Below, piece after piece: positions 34,841 to 46,792 of a stretch of DNA of 64,000 nucleotides. Location: NCBI RefSeq assembly GCF_012910955.1, contig NZ_WTVQ01000007.1, forward strand, positions 98,070-162,069, in the 5' to 3' direction. How positions within the stretch are numbered: the first letter of the stretch is position 1; every line of letters starts with the position of its first letter. The DNA is from Aromatoleum diolicum. Lineage in GTDB: Bacteria; Pseudomonadota; Gammaproteobacteria; Burkholderiales; Rhodocyclaceae. The notes beneath the pieces were generated by a model that saw only the letters and a program-made list of their open reading frames with translations, searched no databases and was not told where the DNA came from. A program made the translations under genes and the position numbers.

Positions 34841-36241
34841 ATGAGCGTGACACGCACTGAAACCGATTCGATGGGCCCCGTCGAGGTCGCAGCAGACCGC
34901 TACTGGGGGGCGCAAACGGAGCGATCGGTGGCGAATTTCCCGATCGGCACCGATCGCTTCCGCTGGGGGCGGCCGATGATCCGCGCGCTCGGCATCCTGA
35001 AGAAGGCGGCCGCGCAGGCGAATGCGGACCTGGGCGAGCTGCCGGTGGAGATCGCCGAGCTGATTGTTCGCGCGGCCGACGAGGTGATCGACGGTACGCT
35101 GGACGAGCATTTTCCGCTGGTCGTGTTCCAGACGGGTTCCGGTACGCAGTCCAACATGAACGCGAATGAGGTCATCGCGAATCGCGCGATCGAGATCGCC
35201 GGCGGCGTGATGGGCTCGAAGCGCCCGGTGCATCCGAATGATCACGTGAACCGCGGCCAGTCGTCGAACGACACCTTTCCGACCGCGATGCACATCGCGA
35301 TCGTCGAGGAGTTGCAACATCGCCTGCTGCCGGCGGTGGCGCGGCTGCGCGGCACGCTTGCGGACAAGGCGAAAACTTACGAGGAAGTGGTGAAGACCGG
35401 GCGCACGCATCTGCAGGATGCGACGCCGGTCACGCTCGGGCAGGAGATCGGCGCCTGGGTGGCGCAGATCGATTTCGGCGCGGCCGCCGTCCAGGCAAGC
35501 CTGCCGGGGCTGTTCGATCTGGCGATCGGCGGTACCGCGGTGGGCACCGGGCTCAACGCCCATCCGCGCTTCGGCGATCGCAGCGCCTCGGGCATCGCGG
35601 CGCTGACCGGACAGCCGTTTCGCAGTGCGCCGGATCGCTTCTTCGCGCTCGCCGCGCATGATGCGCTGGTCCATGCGTCGGCGGCATTGCGTACGCTGGC
35701 GGGTGGCCTGATGAAGATGGCCAACGACGTGCGCTGGCTCGCGAGCGGGCCGCGCTGTGGCATTGGCGAACTATTGATTCCGGAGAACGAACCCGGGTCG
35801 TCGATCATGCCGGGCAAGGTCAATCCGACGCAGTGCGAGGCACTGACGATGGTGTGCGTGCAGGTGTTCGGCAACGATGCGGCGGTGGCATTCGCCGGCA
35901 CGCAGGGCAATTTCCAGCTCAACGTGTACAAACCGGTGATGGCGCACAACGTGCTGGAGAGCATCGCACTGCTGGCCGATGCCTGCGATGCCTTCGAGGC
36001 GCATTGCGCGCGCGGCCTGATGCCCAATCTGGCACGCATCCGCGAGAACCTGGAGAAGAACCTGATGCTGGTGACGGCGCTCAATCGTCACATCGGCTAT
36101 GACAAGGCCGCCGAAATCGCCAAGACGGCGCACCGTGAAGGCTTGTCGTTGCGCGAGGCGGCGCTGGCGTCCGGCTACGTTGGCGCCGAGGAATTCGAGC
36201 GCTGGGTGGATCCGGAGGCGATGACGCGACCGGGCGGCTGA
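34841..36241 (+). CDS. fumC: Class II fumarate hydratase FumC
   Basis: The 466-aa protein belongs to the fumarase/aspartase superfamily. The signature [11 protein letters not shown] lies near residue 320, with [14 protein letters not shown] near 98-111, [20 protein letters not shown] near 130-150 and [10 protein letters not shown]. It interconverts fumarate and malate in the TCA cycle. In this region it would also feed succinyl-CoA from the methylmalonyl-CoA route onward. Two ATG codons stand in tandem at 34838 and 34841; I use the second because GGAG then sits at the better distance. It is monocistronic, with a REP-type element after it. Confidence 0.93.
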   Translation: MSVTRTETDSMGPVEVAADRYWGAQTERSVANFPIGTDRFRWGRPMIRALGILKKAAAQANADLGELPVEIAELIVRAADEVIDGTLDEHFPLVVFQTGSGTQSNMNANEVIANRAIEIAGGVMGSKRPVHPNDHVNRGQSSNDTFPTAMHIAIVEELQHRLLPAVARLRGTLADKAKTYEEVVKTGRTHLQDATPVTLGQEIGAWVAQIDFGAAAVQASLPGLFDLAIGGTAVGTGLNAHPRFGDRSASGIAALTGQPFRSAPDRFFALAAHDALVHASAALRTLAGGLMKMANDVRWLASGPRCGIGELLIPENEPGSSIMPGKVNPTQCEALTMVCVQVFGNDAAVAFAGTQGNFQLNVYKPVMAHNVLESIALLADACDAFEAHCARGLMPNLARIRENLEKNLMLVTALNRHIGYDKAAEIAKTAHREGLSLREAALASGYVGAEEFERWVDPEAMTRPGG

Positions 36242-36258
36242 GTGCGCCGTAGCGTGCC

Positions 36259-36337
36259 CCGTAGGCGCGGCTTTAGCCGCGAATGAGCTGCCCGTGGTGA
36301 CTGGTAGAGGTGTTCGCGGCTAAAGCCGCTCCTACGG
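36259..36337. repeat. REP-type inverted pair between fumC and gntR
   Basis: Two arms of a REP-like unit face each other. CCGTAGGCGCGGCTTTAGCC continues to GCGAA (36259-36283), and its near-perfect reverse complement lies at 36313-36337, with about 29 bases between. The core GCGGCTTTAGCCGC is itself palindromic. Units of this type (GTAGGAGCGGCTTTAGCCGC) are common extragenic repeats in gamma- and betaproteobacteria. It sits between convergent genes and probably serves as the mRNA end structure for both. Confidence 0.8.
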
Positions 36338-36368
36338 AGCCAAGGCGCCGGCATGCCGGTCGTGCGGT

Positions 36369-37040
36369 TCAGGCGACCTTGTTTTTCGCCGTCGCGATGC
36401 GCGCCAGTGCCGCGCGGCCGCTGCTGATATGCGTACGCATCAGCATTTCCGCCTCGTCGGCCTTGCGCGCGGTGAGTGCGGCAAGAATCTGCCGGTGCTC
36501 CGCGAGCGATTGTTCCAGGCGCCCTTCGCTGAACAGTGAATGATGGCGTGACAGCTTGATGACCTTGCGCAGGTCTTCGATCGCGTGCTGCAGCCAGCGA
36601 TTGTCGGTAATTTCCTGCAGGGCGAGGTGAAAAGCCTGGTTGGCTTCGAAGAAGCCGTTGATGTCGTCCGCACCGGCAGCGGTTTCGAGCTGCAAGTGGA
36701 TTTTGCGCAGGCGTTCCAGATCGGCCTCGCTGGCCTTGCGCGCGGTGGTCTGTGCGCACTGGCCTTCGAGCAGGGCCATCACGGTGAAGATTTCGTCGAG
36801 GTCGCGTTCCGAAATCTCGGTGACGTAGCAGCCGCGGCGCGGCTTCAGCGTCACCAGCCCTTCGGAGGCGAGCACTTTCAGCGCCTCGCGCAGCGGCGTG
36901 CGCGAAATCCCGTAATCGTCGGCCAGCGCCTGCTCGTCCACCCAGGTGCCGGGTGGCAACTCGTGCGAAAAAATACGCTGGCGCAGCCTCTCGGCCACCT
37001 CCTGATAGAGGGCAAGCGGGGCGATGCGGGATGCAGTCAT
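36369..37040 (-). CDS. GntR-family (FCD/FadR subgroup) transcriptional regulator
   Basis: The 223-aa protein has an N-terminal winged helix (LPPGTWVDEQALADDYGISR, TPLREALKVLASEGLV, then KPRRGCYVTEIS) and an all-helical FCD effector domain (about 90-215) with metal-binding-type histidines (NQAFHLAL, LAEHRQI, MRTHISSGR). FCD regulators bind small carboxylates or acyl metabolites. It is divergent from mcm-meaB-pccBA, and the candidate operator at 37109-37122 overlaps its predicted transcription start. It is therefore the likely local repressor of the methylmalonyl-CoA genes and of itself. Confidence 0.88.
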   Translation of the reverse strand: MTASRIAPLALYQEVAERLRQRIFSHELPPGTWVDEQALADDYGISRTPLREALKVLASEGLVTLKPRRGCYVTEISERDLDEIFTVMALLEGQCAQTTARKASEADLERLRKIHLQLETAAGADDINGFFEANQAFHLALQEITDNRWLQHAIEDLRKVIKLSRHHSLFSEGRLEQSLAEHRQILAALTARKADEAEMLMRTHISSGRAALARIATAKNKVA

Positions 37041-37429
37041 GGGCAGTTTGCTACGCAGGTTTCGACGGCCGCGAACGGGACCGCGAAGAGGGCCGATTCG
37101 GGAGTTGCATTCATAATTATGGATAAAGTATTATTCGCCGGCCAGCACAAGTCAACTTCCCCTGCGCGGCGTAGGATGGGAGGCTATATATCCGGATGTA
37201 ATCCCGGATATATGGCGAAGGAGAGGGAGCCACGCCGAAAGCAAGGGGGCGCCGGCGGCCGCCCGCGGTGTATGCCGCGGGCGGTCTCGTCGTCGCACGA
37301 CGGGCTGTGCAGGGCATGTTGGTTCGCAGTTCCGTGCTTGTATCGGCCTTGCCGGCAGCACGGGTTGCCGTAGCACCGAACATCGTTATCGCCGCCGTCC
37401 GCGGCCAATCGAATAAGAGAGGGTTTGTC
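37041..37429. promoter_or_regulatory. gntR/mcm divergent region: two promoters around one operator, and a structured mcm leader
   Basis: This 389-base gap holds divergent signals. Leftward, TTGACT (minus strand, 37150-37155) and AATACT (37127-37132), 17 bases apart, would start transcription near 37120, inside the operator. Rightward, TTGCAT (37105-37110) and TATTAT (37129-37134), 18 apart, have the operator in the spacer. The mcm leader would be about 290 bases. It contains two perfect 10-bp inverted repeats: ATATATCCGG...CCGGATATAT at 37186-37213 and CCGCCCGCGG...CCGCGGGCGG at 37259-37284. No cobalamin-riboswitch B12 box is recognisable. Promoter positions are inferred from hexamers. Confidence 0.5.
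37109..37122. promoter_or_regulatory. Candidate GntR operator ATTCATAATTATGG, site 1
   Basis: The perfect palindrome CATAATTATG (37112-37121) lies in a 14-base word that recurs exactly at 45999-46012. It lies between the predicted gntR and mcm promoters. An AT-rich 14-mer repeated exactly in such GC-rich DNA is unlikely by chance. Confidence 0.6.
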
Positions 37430-39610
<2,181 letters not shown>

Positions 39611-39688
39611 TCCGCAGCTACGGGGCGACCGGTCGTGTGGCCGTGTCGCCCTTGTATTGTTGACCTTGCGGGCCGCCCCGCGATTGCG

Positions 39689-40732
39689 ATGCACTTCCGA
39701 TCGATGCCGATGAACCTGTCTGAACGCTTGCCTGAAAGTATGGCCGAACGCGCGTCCGAGCTTGACCCTGCCGACCGCGCGCTGGTCGACGGCGTGCTCG
39801 CGCATCAGCTGCGCCCGCTGGCGAAGACCATTACGCTGCTCGAATCTCAGCGCGACGATCACAAGGCGCGCGCGCGTCACGTGCTCGAAGCGCTGCTGCC
39901 GCATACCGGCGGTGCGATGCGGGTAGGGATTTCGGGCGTGCCGGGGGTGGGCAAGTCGACCTTCATCGAGGCGCTCGGGCTGTATCTGATCGAACAGGGC
40001 CTGCGTGTCGCGGTGCTGGCGGTCGATCCGTCCTCGTCGCTGACGGGCGGTTCGATCCTCGGCGACAAGACGCGCATGGAGTTGCTGAGCCAGAATCCCG
40101 CGGCCTTCATCCGGCCGAGCCCGTCGGCGGGCAGCCTTGGCGGGGTCGCCGAGAAGACGCGCGAGACGATGCTGGTGTGCGAGGCCGCCGGTTTCGACGT
40201 GATCATCATCGAAACCGTCGGGGTGGGACAGTCTGAGACCGCGGTCGCCGGCATGAGCGACATCTTCTGCCTGCTGCAGTTGCCCAACGCGGGCGACGAC
40301 CTGCAGGCGATCAAGAAAGGCATCATGGAGATCGCCGATCTCATTGTCATCAACAAGGCGGACATCGATGCGGGTGCGGCGATGCGCGCGAAGTCGCAGA
40401 TGAAGACGGCGCTGCACATGCTGCGCCCGGCCAGCCCCAACTGGACGGTGCCGGTGCTGATGCTGTCGGCGCTGCACAAGCAGGGCATCGCCGATTTCTG
40501 GGCCGCGGTGACGGAGTACCGTCGCGTGCTCAGCGCCACCGGCGAGTTCGAGGCCAAGCGGCGCCATCAGGCGCTGGCGTGGATGTGGGATCTGATCGAC
40601 GCCGGGCTGCGCAGCCGTTTCCGCAGTCATCCGCGGGTGAAGCACGAATTGCCGGCGCTGGCGCAGGCAGTGGAGGAGGGGACGACCACGCCCTCGGCCG
40701 CCGCACTGCGCCTGCTCGGCTATCTGAATTGA
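39689..40732 (+). CDS. meaB: MeaB/ArgK-type G-protein chaperone of methylmalonyl-CoA mutase
   Basis: The protein (347 aa from this ATG) is of the MeaB/YgfD family. It has Walker A GVPGVGKST, a switch region DPSSSLTGGSILGDKTRM, ETVGVGQSE and the NKAD guanine motif. The GTPase loads adenosylcobalamin onto the mutase, guards it and rescues inactivated cofactor. Immediate position after mcm (78 bases) matches this role. Start is uncertain: in-frame ATGs at 39689, 39704 and 39710 are all possible, none with a strong ribosome site. The conserved family N-terminus begins only at about DRALVDGVL. Confidence 0.93.
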   Translation: MHFRSMPMNLSERLPESMAERASELDPADRALVDGVLAHQLRPLAKTITLLESQRDDHKARARHVLEALLPHTGGAMRVGISGVPGVGKSTFIEALGLYLIEQGLRVAVLAVDPSSSLTGGSILGDKTRMELLSQNPAAFIRPSPSAGSLGGVAEKTRETMLVCEAAGFDVIIIETVGVGQSETAVAGMSDIFCLLQLPNAGDDLQAIKKGIMEIADLIVINKADIDAGAAMRAKSQMKTALHMLRPASPNWTVPVLMLSALHKQGIADFWAAVTEYRRVLSATGEFEAKRRHQALAWMWDLIDAGLRSRFRSHPRVKHELPALAQAVEEGTTTPSAAALRLLGYLN

Positions 40733-40791
40733 GTTGAACACCCGGCTGCCCTGCGTGGCCGGGGTGGCAGAAACTGTTAAGGAGGTCATCA

Positions 40792-42324
<1,533 letters not shown>

Positions 42325-42343
42325 GCCAGGGAAAGGGGAAAGC

Positions 42344-44332
42344 ATGTTTAAAAAGATCCTGATCGCAAACCGTGGCGAAATCGCCTGCCGCGTCATCAAG
42401 ACCGCCCGCAAGATGGGCATCAAGACCGTTGCCGTGTATTCCGAAGCCGACAAGGACGCGCTGTTCGTCGAAATGGCCGACGAGAGCGTGTGCATCGGCC
42501 CGGCGGCGTCGAAAGAGTCCTACCTGGTGATCGACAAGATCATCGCCGCCTGCAAGCAGACCGGCGCCGAAGCGGTGCATCCGGGCTACGGCTTCCTGTC
42601 CGAGAACGCCGAGTTCTCGCGCCGCCTGGAAGAAGAAGGCATCACCTTCATCGGTCCGAAGCATTATTCGGTCGGCCAGATGGGCGACAAGATCGCTTCC
42701 AAGAAGCTCGCCAAGGAAGCCCAGGTCAATACCATTCCGGGTTATGCCGACGCGATCGATACGGCGGAGCAGGCGGTCGAGATCGCCAAGGGCATCGGTT
42801 ACCCGGTGATGATCAAGGCCTCGGCCGGCGGTGGCGGCAAGGGCCTGCGCGTCGCGTTCAACGACAATGAGTGCCTGGAAGGTTTCACCTCCTGCCGCAA
42901 CGAAGCGAAGACCGCCTTCGGCGACGACCGCATCCTGATTGAAAAGTACGTTCTCGAGCCGCGTCACATCGAGATCCAGGTGCTCGGCGATGCGCACGGC
43001 AACTGCGTCTATCTGCACGAGCGCGAGTGCTCGATCCAGCGCCGTCACCAGAAGGTGATCGAAGAGGCGCCGAGCCCGTTCATCGATCCGGCAACGCGCA
43101 AGGCGATGGGCGAGCAGGCGGTGGCGCTGGCCAAGGCGGTAAAGTACCAGTCCGCCGGCACGGTCGAATTCGTCGTCGGTGCCGACAAGTCCTTCTACTT
43201 CCTCGAAATGAACACCCGCCTGCAGGTCGAGCACCCGGTAACGGAAATGATTACCGGCCTCGATCTCGTCGAGCAGATGATCCGCGTCGCGGCCGGCGAA
43301 AAGCTGTCCTTTACCCAGGACGATCTGAAGATCAACGGCTGGTCGATGGAATGCCGCATCAACGCGGAAGACCCGTTCCGCGGCTTCCTGCCCTCGACCG
43401 GCCGTCTGGTGAAGTTCCAGCCGCCTGCCGACGTCGCGGGCCAGGTGCGCGTGGATACCGGCGTGTATGAGGGCGGCGAGATCTCGATGTTCTACGACTC
43501 GATGATCGCCAAGCTGATCGTGCATGGCGCGAACCGCGAGCAGGCCATCGAGCGCATGCGCGATGCCCTCAACGGCTTCGTGATCCGCGGCATCAGCTCC
43601 AACATCCCCTTCCAGGCCGCGCTGCTGCAGCATCCGCGCTTCTGCTCCGGCAACTTCAACACCGGCTTCATCGCCGAGGAGTTTCCGCAGGGCTTCGATG
43701 CCTCGATGGTGCCGCACGACGATCCCGCGCTGCTCGCGGCCGTCGCCACCTTCGCGCGCCTGCGCTACATCGACCGCGCCGTACAGATCGACGGCCAGCT
43801 TGCCGGCCACGGGCGCAAGGTGTCCAGCGACTGGGTGGTGGTGATGGGCGGCAAGCAGTACCCGGTGTCGGTCGAGCGCGCCGGTGGCGGCATGGCGATT
43901 ACGCATGGCGACAAGACGTATCGCATCGTGTCCGACTGGACGTTCGGCGACCTGTTGTTTACTGGCACGGTGAATGGCGCGCCGGTGTGTCTGCAGATCG
44001 AACGGCGCGGCCTGCGCTATCGCATCTCGCATTTCGGCCTGCAAGTCGAGCCGATGGTGATGACCGGGCGCGCCGCGTACCTGTTGTCGCTGATGCCGGC
44101 GAAGCTGCCGCCGGACATGTCGCGCTTCCTGCTGTCGCCGATGCCGGGCCTGCTGCGCGAGATCGCCGTTGCCGAAGGCCAGGAGGTGAAGGCGGGCGAG
44201 AAGCTGGCGGTGATCGAAGCGATGAAGATGGAAAACGTGCTCAAGGCCGAGCAGGACGGCAAGGTGAAGAAGCTCGTCGCCAAGCCGGGCGCCAGCCTGT
44301 CGGTCGACGAGGTGATCATCGAGTTCGAGTGA
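42344..44332 (+). CDS. pccA: Propionyl-CoA carboxylase alpha (biotin carboxylase and carrier) subunit
   Basis: The 662-aa protein opens MFKKILIANRGEIACRVIKT and contains a full biotin carboxylase (about 1-450) with the glycine-rich loop SAGGGGKGLRVA, EMNTRLQVEHPVTEMITG and the RRHQKVIEEAPS stretch. A BT/linker region (about 470-590) follows, then a biotinyl domain with EAMKMEN, biotinylated lysine K628, close to the C-terminus. It carboxylates biotin using ATP and bicarbonate and works with PccB. A terminator follows about 50 bases after the stop. Confidence 0.95.
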   Translation: MFKKILIANRGEIACRVIKTARKMGIKTVAVYSEADKDALFVEMADESVCIGPAASKESYLVIDKIIAACKQTGAEAVHPGYGFLSENAEFSRRLEEEGITFIGPKHYSVGQMGDKIASKKLAKEAQVNTIPGYADAIDTAEQAVEIAKGIGYPVMIKASAGGGGKGLRVAFNDNECLEGFTSCRNEAKTAFGDDRILIEKYVLEPRHIEIQVLGDAHGNCVYLHERECSIQRRHQKVIEEAPSPFIDPATRKAMGEQAVALAKAVKYQSAGTVEFVVGADKSFYFLEMNTRLQVEHPVTEMITGLDLVEQMIRVAAGEKLSFTQDDLKINGWSMECRINAEDPFRGFLPSTGRLVKFQPPADVAGQVRVDTGVYEGGEISMFYDSMIAKLIVHGANREQAIERMRDALNGFVIRGISSNIPFQAALLQHPRFCSGNFNTGFIAEEFPQGFDASMVPHDDPALLAAVATFARLRYIDRAVQIDGQLAGHGRKVSSDWVVVMGGKQYPVSVERAGGGMAITHGDKTYRIVSDWTFGDLLFTGTVNGAPVCLQIERRGLRYRISHFGLQVEPMVMTGRAAYLLSLMPAKLPPDMSRFLLSPMPGLLREIAVAEGQEVKAGEKLAVIEAMKMENVLKAEQDGKVKKLVAKPGASLSVDEVIIEFE

Positions 44333-44384
44333 TCGAGGACGGCGCTGCCGCAATCGCGGCGGCGCCTCTGCATCCCCGCATGAG

Positions 44385-44407
44385 CCCGCGCAAGCGGGTT
44401 TTTTTAT
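44385..44407 (+). terminator. Intrinsic terminator of the mcm-pcc operon
   Basis: CCCGC-GCAA-GCGGG (44385-44398) is followed by a run of T residues (TTTTTTTA). The stem is short but GC-only, with a stable GNRA-like loop. It ends the operon. Confidence 0.85.
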
Positions 44408-44503
44408 TGTGCGCAACGATTGGTGACGAGACGCCGGGCATGTGGCCGCCAACGTGGACCATAATCAACAATATCAAGTGCGGACATTCTGTCGGGAGGA
44501 TGC

Positions 44504-45361
44504 ATGCTGTTTCGCAAGGGCCGCGAAAGCCAGAATGTCGAGGATCGCCGTGGGAGCCACTTTGGTGGTGGTCGCACTATCGGCATCGGCACCATCGTCC
44601 TCGCGCTGGTGGCGATGTATTTCGGCATCGACCCGAGCATCGTGCTCGACACTGCCGGCGTCACGCAGTCGCCTGCACCGGAGTCGGCCAAGGACGCGGC
44701 GCCACGATCGCCAGCCGAGGATGAGCTGGCGCGCTTCGCGTCACTGGTTCTAGCGGACACCGAGGACACCTGGGGGCCGATTTTCGAGGCTGGCGGCCAG
44801 AAGTACCAGGAGCCGCGCATGGTGCTGTTCACCGGGGCTACGCGTAGCGGCTGTGGCGTCGGCGAGGCGGCAATGGGGCCGTTCTATTGTCCGGCCGACC
44901 ACAAGGTATACCTCGACCTGTCGTTCTTCAACGAACTGCAGCAACGCTTTCGCGCACCCGGCGATTTCGCGCAGGCTTACGTGATTGCGCATGAAGTCGG
45001 GCACCACGTGCAGAACCTGCTGGGGATCTCCGGCAAGGTCCAGGAGGCGCGCGAGCGGGCCTCCGAGCGCGAAGCAAATCAGTTATCGGTGCGTCTGGAA
45101 TTGCAGGCGGATTGCTTTGCCGGGGTGTGGGCGCATCACGCCGACCGCACCCGCCAGATATTGGAGGCGGGTGACGTCGAGGAGGCGCTGGGCGCGGCGA
45201 CGGCGATCGGCGATGATCAGTTGCAAAGGCGGACGCAGGGGCGAGTGATGCCTGACAGCTTTACGCACGGCAGTTCCGCCCAGCGCGTACGCTGGTTCCG
45301 CGCCGGGCTCGAAAAAGGCAGTGTGCGCGCCTGCGATACCTTCAACGCGACGAATCTTTAG
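44504..45361 (+). CDS. ypfJ: Neutral zinc metallopeptidase (YpfJ family)
   Basis: The 285-aa protein has a cytosolic N-terminus with RRGSHFGGGRTIGIGTIV, one membrane helix at about 27-42, and a periplasmic domain with SGCGVGEAAMGPFYCPADHK, YLDLSFFNEL and the zinc motif HEVGHH at 163-168, followed by LELQADCFAGVWAHHA, the downstream acidic segment. This matches the YpfJ/neutral zinc metallopeptidase family. Its physiological substrate is unknown. It begins about 95 bases after the pcc terminator and is probably a separate unit. Confidence 0.88.
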   Translation: MLFRKGRESQNVEDRRGSHFGGGRTIGIGTIVLALVAMYFGIDPSIVLDTAGVTQSPAPESAKDAAPRSPAEDELARFASLVLADTEDTWGPIFEAGGQKYQEPRMVLFTGATRSGCGVGEAAMGPFYCPADHKVYLDLSFFNELQQRFRAPGDFAQAYVIAHEVGHHVQNLLGISGKVQEARERASEREANQLSVRLELQADCFAGVWAHHADRTRQILEAGDVEEALGAATAIGDDQLQRRTQGRVMPDSFTHGSSAQRVRWFRAGLEKGSVRACDTFNATNL

Positions 45362-45441
45362 GTGGAGGGCGGCGTTTTCGGAGTCGCGTCGCGCGGAAAG
45401 CAGCGCCTCCCGCCGGGCGTAACAGGTGCGCGCCGATGCGA

Positions 45442-45465
45442 CGGATAACGCCACAGGCGTATCCG
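45442..45465. repeat. REP-like palindromic unit after the metallopeptidase gene
   Basis: CGGATAACGCC-ACA-GGCGTATCCG forms an imperfect 10-bp hairpin with one bulged A. A related sequence, GGCGTTATCCGCC, appears at 48951-48963. It lies between convergent genes and may end both transcripts. Confidence 0.55.
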
Positions 45466-45487
45466 CCCAGAGGCTTGCGCCGGGTGC

Positions 45488-45964
45488 TCAGCCAGCCAGT
45501 TTTGCGAAGGCCGCGGTGACTTCGGCGGGTGCCTGCACCAGTTCGACCAGCACGCCTTCGCCTCCGATCGGGAATTCCTCGTTGCCTTTCGGGTGCAGGA
45601 AGGTGATGTCGTAGCCTGCGGCGCCGCGACGGATGCCGCCCGGTGCGAAGCGCACGCCGTTTGCCGACAGCCATTCGACCGCCTTCGGCAGGTCATCGAC
45701 CCACAGGCCGACGTGGTTCAGCGGCGTGGCATGCACGGCAGGCTTCTTCTCGGGGTCGAGCGGCTGCATCAGATCGACCTCGACCTTGAACGGCCCCTTG
45801 CCCATCGCGCAGATGTCCTCGTCGACGTTCTCGCGTTCGCTGACGAAGTTGCCAGTGACTTCCAGCCCCAGCATGTCGACCCACAGGGTCTTGAGCTTGT
45901 CCTTGCTCGGACCGCCGATGGCGATCTGCTGAATGCCGAGGATCTTGAACGGGCGCTGCGTCAT
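45488..45964 (-). CDS. mce: Methylmalonyl-CoA epimerase-like VOC protein
   Basis: The 158-aa protein has two vicinal-oxygen-chelate repeats, as in methylmalonyl-CoA epimerase, which converts the (S)-product of PccAB to the (R)-form used by the mutase. Metal ligands H84 ([10 protein letters not shown]) and E141 (VLVELV) are present. The first ligand, usually His in the IDHIGIAV segment, is Gln here ([10 protein letters not shown]13). This either alters the metal site or points to a related VOC reaction. The gene stands apart from the operon but has a copy of the gntR/mcm operator word 35 bases before its start. Confidence 0.78.
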   Translation of the reverse strand: MTQRPFKILGIQQIAIGGPSKDKLKTLWVDMLGLEVTGNFVSERENVDEDICAMGKGPFKVEVDLMQPLDPEKKPAVHATPLNHVGLWVDDLPKAVEWLSANGVRFAPGGIRRGAAGYDITFLHPKGNEEFPIGGEGVLVELVQAPAEVTAAFAKLAG

Positions 45965-45998
45965 GGAAATCTCCGTGGAACGATGTCTAGGATTAAGA

Positions 45999-46012
45999 AT
46001 TCATAATTATGG
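45999..46012. promoter_or_regulatory. Candidate GntR operator ATTCATAATTATGG, site 2
   Basis: This is an exact copy of the word at 37109-37122, here 35 bases upstream of the mce-like gene. On the minus strand it overlaps CATAAT, a good -10, with TCGACG 17 bases upstream as a weaker -35. Binding there would repress the promoter. Confidence 0.6.
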
Positions 46013-46054
46013 CGAGTTGACGACAGGCCGTCGAGTGGCTGCCCGGTGGCTCGG

Positions 46055-46792
46055 CTACTCCCAGCTGACCTGCGCCGAAAACAGGTAGCCGGCACCGTAT
46101 ACGGTCTTGATGAGCTTGGGGCTGTGCGGGTCGTCGTCGAGCTTGCGGCGCAGTCGCGAGATGCGCACGTCGATGCTGCGATCAAAGGGGTCGACGTCGC
46201 GCTCGCCGAGCAACTGTTCGCGGCTCAGGATCCTGTTGGGGCTGCGCAGCAATGCGAGCAGCAGCGTCGCTTCGGCCGCCGAGAGGCTGACCTCGTCGCC
46301 GTCGGGTCGCGCCAGCGCATGGCGGCCGCTGTCGAAGCACCAATTGGCGAAACGTGCGATGGTGCGCTCGCTGGCGGTGACGTCGGCCGGTGCCTCGGGC
46401 GCTGCGGTACGCATGTAGCGGCGCAGGATGGAGCGTACGCGCGCGACGAGTTCGCGCGGTTCGAACGGTTTGACGATGTAGTCGTCGGCGCCCAGTTCAA
46501 GGCCGAGCACGCGGTCGGTAATGTCGTTGCGGCCGGTCAGGATCAGCACCGCGCAGGGGCTGCCGTCCTGCAGTTCGCGCACCACCTGCATGCCGTCCAT
46601 GTCGGGCAGCCCGAGGTCGATGATCACCAGGTCGGGCGAGGTCTGCCGCGCCCGCGCAAGGAACTCGCGGCCGGTGCGGATGTGTTCGCTGCGGAAGCCG
46701 TAGCCGGCCAATGCATCGCAGATGAGGCGGGCAATGTCGGGTTCGTCTTCGAGGACCAGGATAAAAGGCGAAGATGCTTCCGTGGCGGTCAT
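46055..46792 (-). CDS. OmpR-family response regulator
   Basis: The 245-aa protein has a receiver domain (FILVLEDEPDIARLICDAL; phosphoacceptor in LVIIDLGLPDMDG; YIVKPFEPRELVARVRS) and an OmpR/PhoB DNA-binding domain (LSAAEATLLLALLRSPNRIL, DVRISRLRRKLDDD, LIKTVYGAGYLF). Its start overlaps the end of the hybrid kinase gene by 4 bases (ATGA), so they form a coupled pair. The pair is between the epimerase-like gene and the AraC/icmF locus; no target is evident. Confidence 0.9.
   Translation of the reverse strand: MTATEASSPFILVLEDEPDIARLICDALAGYGFRSEHIRTGREFLARARQTSPDLVIIDLGLPDMDGMQVVRELQDGSPCAVLILTGRNDITDRVLGLELGADDYIVKPFEPRELVARVRSILRRYMRTAAPEAPADVTASERTIARFANWCFDSGRHALARPDGDEVSLSAAEATLLLALLRSPNRILSREQLLGERDVDPFDRSIDVRISRLRRKLDDDPHSPKLIKTVYGAGYLFSAQVSWE

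Noticed and set aside
36310..36543. Plus-strand open frame opposite the gntR gene
   Set aside because: Its first part is only the translation of the REP-type repeat arm, and the rest is antisense to the GntR regulator; no start signal or family supports it.
37141..37429. Cobalamin riboswitch in front of mcm
   Set aside because: No B12-box core (GCCACTG type) is found; I also saw none before cbiB, btuF or icmF.
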